A DNA stretch of 16,560 nucleotides from Lachnoclostridium sp. UBA3320. GTDB lineage: Bacteria > Bacillota > Clostridia > Lachnospirales > Lachnospiraceae. Positions within the stretch are counted from its first letter, which is position 1; every line of letters begins with the position of its first letter. The DNA is taken from positions 1 through 16,560 of the forward strand of contig DESG01000152.1 in NCBI GenBank assembly GCA_002361175.1, in the 5' to 3' direction. Shown here one piece after another: positions 11,000 through 16,560 of this stretch. Both the position numbers and the translations under genes were made by a program. A model generated the notes under the pieces. That model was given only the letters and a program-made list of their open reading frames with translations. It had not been told where the DNA came from and did not search any database.

Positions 11000-12229
11000 A
11001 TGGATAGGAAAAAGATTAAGGCTCACATAAAAAACAGTGTCTTTATATGTTTAGTTTATGTGGAAGTAATATTATGTACAGTGCTTGGAGGTATCTTATG
11101 TGATACTAGCTATATTGATATATTTAGAAATGTAGCAACAGTGATTGTTGGTGTTATGATATTTATATATTATTATAGTCTCTCAGGCGATAAAGTAACA
11201 GAAAAAATACTGCCAAAGATATTATTTTTTATAAGTTTTGCAGTATCAAATTTACTTGTGGCATATACAGGCAGGGCTGATATTGGCACCATATGGATAG
11301 TTGCAGTTGCAATATTAGCAGTAAAGGAAGGAATAGGACATGCTATATCATGCCATGCACTACTTATGCTACAGTATCTTGTACTGTCAGCAGATGCAGA
11401 AACAAATATAAGAATAATTATATTTTATGCTATAATTGGAATACTTATTGCACTTGTGCTTTCAGAAATCAGAAATAATAAAGAATTTATATATGCATCA
11501 CTTATATTAGTTGCATTGACTATGGTTATGATAATAGTGCTGTTTAGTTTTGATTTAAAAGAAGTAATAAATAATAAAGATTTTGTAATTAGATGTCTTG
11601 TTGGAGATGGAATAATCCTGCTTGTTTCGTGGATTACATACTGCATAAACCCAGAAATGGCTGAAAGAAATGCACAGCGTGGACGCAAACGCAATCAAAA
11701 ACGTGATAAAAAAATTATTTTACAGCTTCTTGAGTCAGACAATATATTGCTAAAAAGAATGAAGAATTATTCAGAAACTATGTATGCTCATTCTATACGA
11801 GTAGGAAGGTTATCATATAAAGCGGCGTACTATATGGGATGTGACTGTCTGCTTGCAAAAGCTGGCGGGCTGTACCATGAGGCAGCAAGAATATACGAAC
11901 ATGGACAATATCTTGATGAGTGTAAAATGCTTATAACAGAGTATAATTTCCCGACAGGGCTTTCTGATATAATAATGCAGTATGCCAGCACTGAAAAGCC
12001 AAAGTCGTACGAAGCAACAATCGTAATGATAAGTGACAGTATTATATCTACAGATGAATATTTGGAAAGAACAGGAAAGAGGTCACAAATATCTGATGAA
12101 AAGCTTATAAAAAGCATATTTAATAAAAGGATTAAAAAAGGAAACTTTAGTGAATCAGGCATGAATAATGAACAGATAGAAAAACTTATGGACTTTTATA
12201 TCAATAATGCTTTTAAAGAAGATTTGTAG
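11000..12229 (+). CDS. PgpH-like membrane protein with a degenerate HD domain
   Basis: The product is 409 residues. About eight membrane segments occupy residues 13-215, then a basic linker (RGRKRNQKRDKK, about 227-238), then a cytoplasmic HD-like domain. It sits between phoH and ybeY, where Bacillus carries yqfF/pgpH, a c-di-AMP phosphodiesterase of about 710 residues. This copy lacks the large extracytoplasmic 7TMR-HDED domain of PgpH. The HD domain is damaged: the start is present (His264 in 'YAHSIRVGRLSYKAA'), but the HDIG motif reads YHEAA (His293-Glu294), the stretch after it is shortened, and the place of the 'EQHHGT' motif reads 'MQYAST'. The late Asp of 'MISDSI' remains. It is probably inactive as a phosphodiesterase and may be a sensor or scaffold. 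Position and residual similarity support the ancestry; function is inferred. Confidence 0.75.
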   Translation: MDRKKIKAHIKNSVFICLVYVEVILCTVLGGILCDTSYIDIFRNVATVIVGVMIFIYYYSLSGDKVTEKILPKILFFISFAVSNLLVAYTGRADIGTIWIVAVAILAVKEGIGHAISCHALLMLQYLVLSADAETNIRIIIFYAIIGILIALVLSEIRNNKEFIYASLILVALTMVMIIVLFSFDLKEVINNKDFVIRCLVGDGIILLVSWITYCINPEMAERNAQRGRKRNQKRDKKIILQLLESDNILLKRMKNYSETMYAHSIRVGRLSYKAAYYMGCDCLLAKAGGLYHEAARIYEHGQYLDECKMLITEYNFPTGLSDIIMQYASTEKPKSYEATIVMISDSIISTDEYLERTGKRSQISDEKLIKSIFNKRIKKGNFSESGMNNEQIEKLMDFYINNAFKEDL

Positions 12230-12266
12230 TGCTAGGGCGGTATCTAAGAAAGGTTTGGTTATTTAC

Positions 12267-12773
12267 ATGACAATACTTATAGAAAAAGAAATAGATGACA
12301 ATGTTGGATTTGATTATAATGAAATATTAGAAAGTGTAGTATTAAAATCCATAGAACTTGAAAACTGTCCATATGAGTGTGAGGTAAATATTACTTTTAC
12401 TGACGATAGTGGCATATGTAAGCTTAATAAGGACTTTCGAGGAATTGATGCCCCTACAGATGTGCTTTCATTTCCAATGGCAGACTATAGTCCTCCAGCA
12501 AATTTTTCAATTCTTGAAAATGATGAGGTTATATCACAGTATTTTAATCCAGAAAGTGGCGAACTTTTACTTGGCGATATTGTTATATCAGTAGAGCGTG
12601 CTAAAAAACAGGCAGCAGAATATGGTCATTCAATAAAAAGGGAAATATGTTTCTTAACAGCACACAGTATGCTGCATCTTATGGGATATGACCATATGAC
12701 AGAGAAAGATAGAAAGTTAATGGAGAATAAGCAGGATAAAATATTAAATGCACTTGGAATAATCAGGGATTAG
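12267..12773 (+). CDS. ybeY: Endoribonuclease YbeY
   Basis: The product is 168 residues, the normal size for YbeY. The zinc motif HxxxHxxxxxH is complete: His133, His137 and His143 in 'HSMLHLMGYDH'. Conserved upstream parts are 'LNKDFRGIDAPTDVLSFPM' and 'GDIVISVERAKKQA'. YbeY is a metal-dependent RNase for 16S rRNA 3' maturation and 70S quality control. The ATG at 12267 is preferred because the protein then starts in the usual way. Its ribosome binding site is weak (AAAGG 13 nt upstream), so translation may depend on the upstream gene. The in-frame ATG at 12207 lies inside the preceding gene and has no ribosome binding site. Confidence 0.93.
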   Translation: MTILIEKEIDDNVGFDYNEILESVVLKSIELENCPYECEVNITFTDDSGICKLNKDFRGIDAPTDVLSFPMADYSPPANFSILENDEVISQYFNPESGELLLGDIVISVERAKKQAAEYGHSIKREICFLTAHSMLHLMGYDHMTEKDRKLMENKQDKILNALGIIRD

Positions 12774-12788
12774 AAGGGAGAAGGCAGT

Positions 12789-14435
12789 ATGGGGTCTTCA
12801 AAGGAAAGTACCACAGGCGGATTCCTCAAGCAAGGCAGTATTCTTGCTATAGCATCTATTATGGTAAGAATAATCGGCATGGTTTACCGTGTCCCTATGG
12901 CAAATATAATCGGCGATGAAGGTAACGGAATATATTCAGCAGCATACGAAATTTACAACATACTTCTTATAATATCATCTTATGGTATGCCTATGGCAGT
13001 ATCGAAAATGGTATCTGCAAGATGTGCTCAGAGAAGATATAAAAATGCATTTAAGCTTTTTAGATATTCAATGATTGTATCAATAATAATGGGAGGATCT
13101 GCGGCACTGTTCGTTTTTTTTGGTGCAGATTGGATTGAAAAACAGTTTTTTTCAAAATACCATGGGGTAGCACTTCCTTTAAGAATATTAGCTCCTACTA
13201 TATTTATAGTGGCAATAGTTGGTACATTAAGGGGACTTTTTCAAGGGCGCAGAACTATGCTGCCTACAGCAGTTTCACAAATATTTGAACAGGTTGCCAA
13301 TGCATTTGTAAGTGTTTCTGCAGCATATTTTTTTATGCGTGCACACAGTGCTTCAGACAAACTCTCAGCATGGGGTGCAGCAGGCGGCACATTAGGTACA
13401 TTTATGGGTGCGGTAGCTGCCTTATTAACTCTTGTAATAATATACTGTATGTACAAGCCTGTCATAATCAAAAATGAAAACAAAGACAAGACAATTAAAG
13501 TTATTCAGGCAGGACAGGCATATAAAATAATAGCAATAACAGTTATACCAATTATTTTAAGCCAAACAGTTTACCAACTTAGTGGAATTGTAGATGTAAC
13601 ACTGTTTAATAGTATTATGGACTTAAAAGGAGTTTCTGACAAAGTGGTAAGCACAATGCAAGGCATATACAGTACTAAATACAGACTTCTTGTAAACGTG
13701 CCACTTGCTGTATCTACAGCACTTGCCTCATCAATGATACCAAGCCTTGTCACATCATTTGCAGCAAGAGATATAAGTGCAGTTAAAGCAAAAGTAGCAT
13801 TGGCAGTTAAAGTAAATATGATTATAGCATTCCCATCTGCAATGGGACTTGCAGTACTGGCAGAGCCAATAATAAGACTTCTTTTCCCGTCATCAGACTA
13901 TGTAACAGGCGGTCTTATGCTTATAACAGGCTCTGTATGTGTAATATTCTATGCCTTGTCTACAGTTACAAACGGTGTACTACAGAGCATAGACAAGATG
14001 AACCTTCCTGTTATACACTCCTTTGTATCATTAATAATTCATATAGTAATAGTATCAGGACTTCTTATGTGGACAGATATGGGGATATATGCACTTGTAG
14101 CTGGCAACGTGACATACCCGCTTTTAGTTTGTTTTTTAAACGGCAGGTCACTAAAAAAATACCTAGAATATAATCAAGAAATTACAAAAAGTTTTTGTAT
14201 ACCACTTATAGCCTCATTTATTATGGGAATAGTAACGTTAGCGGTTTATTATGCACTATTTATGTTAACACACAAAATCTATATTGCAATACTGCCAGCT
14301 GTAATAGCTGCTGTAATTGTATACTTTGTAGTAGTCTTAAAACTACATGGATTAAACAGGTTAGAACTTTATGAATTTCCTATGGGAAAACGAATGGCAA
14401 CACTTGCAGACAAGATGCATCTTTTGAAAAGGTGA
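12789..14435 (+). CDS. MOP-superfamily flippase (SpoVB/MurJ-like polysaccharide biosynthesis protein)
   Basis: The product is 548 residues with about 14 membrane segments, the size and layout of the SpoVB/YtgP (MurJ-like) branch of oligosaccharide flippases. Typical stretches are 'LAIASIMVRIIGMVYRVPMA', 'IGDEGNGIYSAAYEIYNILL', 'YGMPMAVSKMVSA' and 'LRGLFQGRRTMLPTAVSQI'. Proteins of this branch flip lipid-linked peptidoglycan precursors or act in spore cortex formation; sequence alone does not say which applies here. AGGGAG about 8-10 nt upstream marks the start, 15 nt after ybeY, so it joins this operon. In Bacillus the place after ybeY is held by dgkA, cdd and era instead. A terminator follows at 14457-14487. 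Confidence 0.85.
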   Translation: MGSSKESTTGGFLKQGSILAIASIMVRIIGMVYRVPMANIIGDEGNGIYSAAYEIYNILLIISSYGMPMAVSKMVSARCAQRRYKNAFKLFRYSMIVSIIMGGSAALFVFFGADWIEKQFFSKYHGVALPLRILAPTIFIVAIVGTLRGLFQGRRTMLPTAVSQIFEQVANAFVSVSAAYFFMRAHSASDKLSAWGAAGGTLGTFMGAVAALLTLVIIYCMYKPVIIKNENKDKTIKVIQAGQAYKIIAITVIPIILSQTVYQLSGIVDVTLFNSIMDLKGVSDKVVSTMQGIYSTKYRLLVNVPLAVSTALASSMIPSLVTSFAARDISAVKAKVALAVKVNMIIAFPSAMGLAVLAEPIIRLLFPSSDYVTGGLMLITGSVCVIFYALSTVTNGVLQSIDKMNLPVIHSFVSLIIHIVIVSGLLMWTDMGIYALVAGNVTYPLLVCFLNGRSLKKYLEYNQEITKSFCIPLIASFIMGIVTLAVYYALFMLTHKIYIAILPAVIAAVIVYFVVVLKLHGLNRLELYEFPMGKRMATLADKMHLLKR

Positions 14436-14456
14436 AATCTGAAATTTTGGTATATA

Positions 14457-14500
14457 AGTATAGGTGTGCTAAAATCACACCTGTACTTTAAAATATTTTT
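14457..14500. terminator. Bidirectional terminator between the flippase and MATE genes
   Basis: AGTATAGGTGTG (14457-14468) pairs over 12 bp, with one G-U, with CACACCTGTACT (14476-14487) across a 7-nt loop. T/A-rich sequence (TTAAAATATTTTTT) follows. The right arm is inside the end of the MATE gene (stop at 14475-14477), so the convergent genes share it. Confidence 0.75.
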
Positions 14501-15824
14501 TATATGTTATTATAAAAAGTACCACAGATAAAGCTGTTGCCAAATAGTCCGTTATTGGCTGGGCATATACAAGCATTCTTGCTGAATCTGTTACAGCATT
14601 TATTATAAAAAGTATTGGTATAAACAGCAGTCCCTGTCTACACACAGACAATATAAGCGATGGCAGTGCTGCGCCTGTTGACTGTATTGCATTTATCATT
14701 ACAAACAGTATTCCAAGAACAGGACCTGAGATTATATATATCCTTGAGAACATAAATCCGAACCCATACGCATCTTTGTTATCTAAAAATGCTGTCACAA
14801 GCGGTCCTGCTCCTAAATAACATATTGTTGTCATAATTATGCTCATTGCCAGTGCAAGGCAAAGTGAGAATTTTAATACATCAACATACCTTTTCTTGTT
14901 TTTTGCTCCATAACAATATCCAAGCAGTGGCTGTATGCCTGTTCCAAGTCCTATTAGAAGCATTACAACAATCATGTTTACTTTCATAGCTACTCCAAGG
15001 CCAGCAACTGCCATATCACCATACGTTTTCATAAGATTATTTATTATAATATTTGATGTGCTCATAAGTATACTGTTAAATGACGCTGGCACACCAATTG
15101 CAAATACACCAGTTGCTATATGTTCCCCTGCTTTAAAATCTTTTAATTTTATCGAAAGCATTGAATTTTTTGATATAAGGTGAAGTATATAATATGCACT
15201 TGCAAGGATATTACCTATTGTGGTAGCAATCGCAGCACCAGCAATATTCCAGCCAAACATAAGAATCATTACAGGGTCAAGCAGTATATTTGCAAGGTTT
15301 CCAATAATCATGCCTGTCATGGCCTTTTTTGCATGTCCTTCTGCCCTTATAATATTACTAAAAATATTTGATACAATTAAAAATGGAACAGATACAGCAA
15401 GAATTGTTAAGTATTGTGAGGTGTATTCCATCGTTTCATCACTTGCACCTACGATGCGGCATAGAGGGGTTATAAATACCCATATAAAAACCATTGAAAT
15501 CAAACCTATAACAACACCTGTCCAGAAGCAAAATGCAGAGATATTCTTTGCCTTTTCAGTGTTTCCCTGTCCAAGCATTCTTGAAATAAGCGATGTGCCG
15601 CCTATGCCAAAAAGCATACCTATAGCCATAAAAATAAGAAATGCAGGCGTTGCAACTGATACAGCAGCAACCATAAGTGCATCTTTTGTCTGTCCTATGA
15701 AAAATGTATCTGCAAGATTGTATGCAAGCACCATTATCATGCTTATAATAGATGGTATCGCATTACTTAATACTGCCTTTGGAACGGGTGCATTTTTAAA
15801 TATTTCTGTAGTCTTATCTTCCAT
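14475..15824 (-). CDS. MATE family efflux transporter
   Basis: The product is 449 residues with 12 membrane segments in two halves, the standard MATE length. Family features include the N-terminal 'LSNAIPSIISMIMVLAYNLA' followed by 'DTFFIGQ', and 'GTSLISRMLGQGNTEKAKNI'. The second half has 'GLGVAMKVNMIVVMLLIGLG' and 'GIQPLLGYCYGAKNKKRYVD', typical of the sodium- or proton-driven multidrug/organic cation exporters of Clostridia. The substrate cannot be read from sequence. The ATG at 15824 has AAAGGA about 11 nt upstream. It is transcribed alone, divergent from the chemotaxis receptor. Confidence 0.9.
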   Translation of the reverse strand: MEDKTTEIFKNAPVPKAVLSNAIPSIISMIMVLAYNLADTFFIGQTKDALMVAAVSVATPAFLIFMAIGMLFGIGGTSLISRMLGQGNTEKAKNISAFCFWTGVVIGLISMVFIWVFITPLCRIVGASDETMEYTSQYLTILAVSVPFLIVSNIFSNIIRAEGHAKKAMTGMIIGNLANILLDPVMILMFGWNIAGAAIATTIGNILASAYYILHLISKNSMLSIKLKDFKAGEHIATGVFAIGVPASFNSILMSTSNIIINNLMKTYGDMAVAGLGVAMKVNMIVVMLLIGLGTGIQPLLGYCYGAKNKKRYVDVLKFSLCLALAMSIIMTTICYLGAGPLVTAFLDNKDAYGFGFMFSRIYIISGPVLGILFVMINAIQSTGAALPSLILSVCRQGLLFIPILFIINAVTDSARMLVYAQPITDYLATALSVVLFIITYKKYFKVQV

Positions 15825-15891
15825 ATGTAATCATTTCCTTTCTGTTATTTTTTTAGCATCATTTATATATATATTCATAAATAGTGTAATG

Positions 15892-15920
15892 TAAATAGTA
15901 ATCTATATCTTGATAAAATG
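15892..15920 (-). promoter_or_regulatory. Weak candidate promoter of the MATE gene
   Basis: On the minus strand, TTGCAT is followed by a 17-nt spacer and TACTAT, about 70 nt upstream of the start codon. The -10 matches only 4 of 6. A second possibility nearer the gene is TTTACA with a TATATA-rich -10. Confidence 0.3.
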
Positions 15921-15947
15921 CAAGTAATAATTTGTCCACTATCACAC

Positions 15948-15976
15948 TTTACAAAATTAACTAAAAATAGTATAAT
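15948..15976 (+). promoter_or_regulatory. Sigma-A promoter of the chemotaxis receptor gene
   Basis: TTTACA (15948-15953), a 17-nt spacer and a perfect TATAAT (15971-15976). The -10 is embedded in the near-palindrome ATAGTATAATACTAT, and a perfect palindrome TTTATC-T-GATAAA (15990-16002) lies just after the expected start site. Both could be operator sites. Confidence 0.7.
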
Positions 15977-16035
15977 ACTATCACATTGGTTTATCTGATA
16001 AAAATTGTAAAAGAAAGAAAACAGAGGTGGAGAAG

Positions 16036-16560
16036 ATGTTTAAAAATGACAGAATTGAAAAAAGACTTAAAAAGTCTTTTATTGCAGTGACTAGTATGGC
16101 TGCTGTAAGTGCAGTTATAGCATTAATTGCTCTTGTAATTATATGCAACCGTTATTCATATGCATTGACACAGTATGGTTTTTCACAGGGCGACATAGGA
16201 AATACAATGGCAGCATTTTCAGGCGCACGTAGTTCAACAAGGGCTGTTATAGCATATACTGACCAGGAATTAGTTTCACTTAATGTAACAAAACATGATG
16301 AATATAAAAAAACATGCCAGGATTATTTTGCAACAATGCAGAATACCTTGTCAACCAAAGAAGAAAGGGCAGTATATGATCAGATTGCAGAAGACATGGA
16401 TAAGTTCTGGCAAATAGATGAAGAGGTTCTGAAGCTTGGGAATACTACAGATGCAACAAACCGTGCACAGGCACAGGCAATGGCGGCAAGTGAACTTACC
16501 GCAGAGTTTGATGAGGTTTATGGTGCCTTGACAGAACTTATGCAGACAAATGTTGAAAAA
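16036..16560 (+). CDS. Methyl-accepting chemotaxis protein, N-terminal part (runs off the window)
   Basis: The frame opens at ATG 16036 (GAGGTGG 6-7 nt upstream) and stays open for 175 codons to the window end. It has a short basic cytoplasmic start, one membrane helix at about residues 16-37 (IAVTSMAAVSAVIALIALVI), then a mostly helical Gln/Glu/Ala-rich region with 'TMAAFSGARSSTRAVIAYTD' and 'EELYxxxxL'-like amphipathic repeats. This fits the four-helix-bundle ligand-binding domain of methyl-accepting chemotaxis proteins. The second membrane helix, HAMP and signalling domains would lie outside the window, so the call rests on the N-terminus only. It implies a motile organism or a lineage that once was. 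Confidence 0.7.
   Translation, partial: MFKNDRIEKRLKKSFIAVTSMAAVSAVIALIALVIICNRYSYALTQYGFSQGDIGNTMAAFSGARSSTRAVIAYTDQELVSLNVTKHDEYKKTCQDYFATMQNTLSTKEERAVYDQIAEDMDKFWQIDEEVLKLGNTTDATNRAQAQAMAASELTAEFDEVYGALTELMQTNVEK

Noticed and set aside
15220..15894. Plus-strand open frame of 224 codons
   Set aside because: It is the mirror of the MATE gene: its membrane-like composition comes from reading the complement of hydrophobic codons. The MATE protein is well recognised.
1..16560. CRISPR arrays, tRNA or rRNA genes, insertion sequence transposases
   Set aside because: I saw no regularly spaced direct repeats, no cloverleaf or rRNA-like sequence and no transposase-like protein on either strand.

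Overview
The window looks like chromosomal DNA from a low-GC Clostridia member, most likely a Lachnospiraceae species. The clues are A/T-rich codon use (many ATA and AGA codons), strong AGGAGG ribosome binding sites, the Firmicutes order rplU-prp-rpmA-obgE and yqfC-yqfD-phoH-(pgpH-like)-ybeY, and sporulation-type genes next to a chemotaxis receptor. I cannot fix the genus from sequence reading alone.

Layout. (1) 1-687: a truncated carbohydrate-binding lipoprotein on the minus strand. (2) 856-1545: a TraX-family membrane protein on the plus strand. (3) 1546-2572: about 1 kb with no annotated-size gene, but full of structure. It holds a 128-nt hairpin element (1552-1679), a possible gene remnant (1728-1853), an apparently complete type I toxin-antitoxin locus (1889-2201) whose 31-residue holin-like toxin is too short for usual gene calling, a stretch with nothing recognisable (about 2202-2290), a probable small RNA with a strong terminator (2294-2413), and the promoter and L21 leader of the ribosomal protein operon. 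(4) 2573-7605: rplU, prp, rpmA, obgE, a degenerate M50-like membrane protein, scpA, scpB and a PHP phosphatase, all plus strand, tightly spaced, with a hairpin between rpmA and obgE and a strong terminator at the end. (5) 7619-8218: a DUF1836 regulator-like gene on the minus strand. (6) 8377-14435: yqfC, yqfD, phoH, a shortened and catalytically degraded PgpH-like protein, ybeY and a lipid/oligosaccharide flippase. (7) 14475-15824: a MATE transporter on the minus strand, convergent to the flippase with a shared terminator. (8) 16036 to the window end: the N-terminal part of a methyl-accepting chemotaxis protein.

How it works together. Block 4 links ribosome assembly (L21, L27, the protease Prp that trims L27, and the GTPase Obg) with chromosome organisation (ScpA and ScpB, partners of SMC). 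Block 6 links two sporulation-family proteins with RNA and ribosome quality genes (PhoH, YbeY), a membrane protein descended from a c-di-AMP phosphodiesterase, and a cell-envelope flippase. The best candidate for an undescribed system is the 1 kb island between TraX and rplU. There the toxin promoter and leader are duplicated in inverted orientation to drive the antitoxin RNA, the toxin ribosome binding site is locked in a perfect 7-bp hairpin, and a second promoter/terminator unit of the same sequence style lies just downstream.
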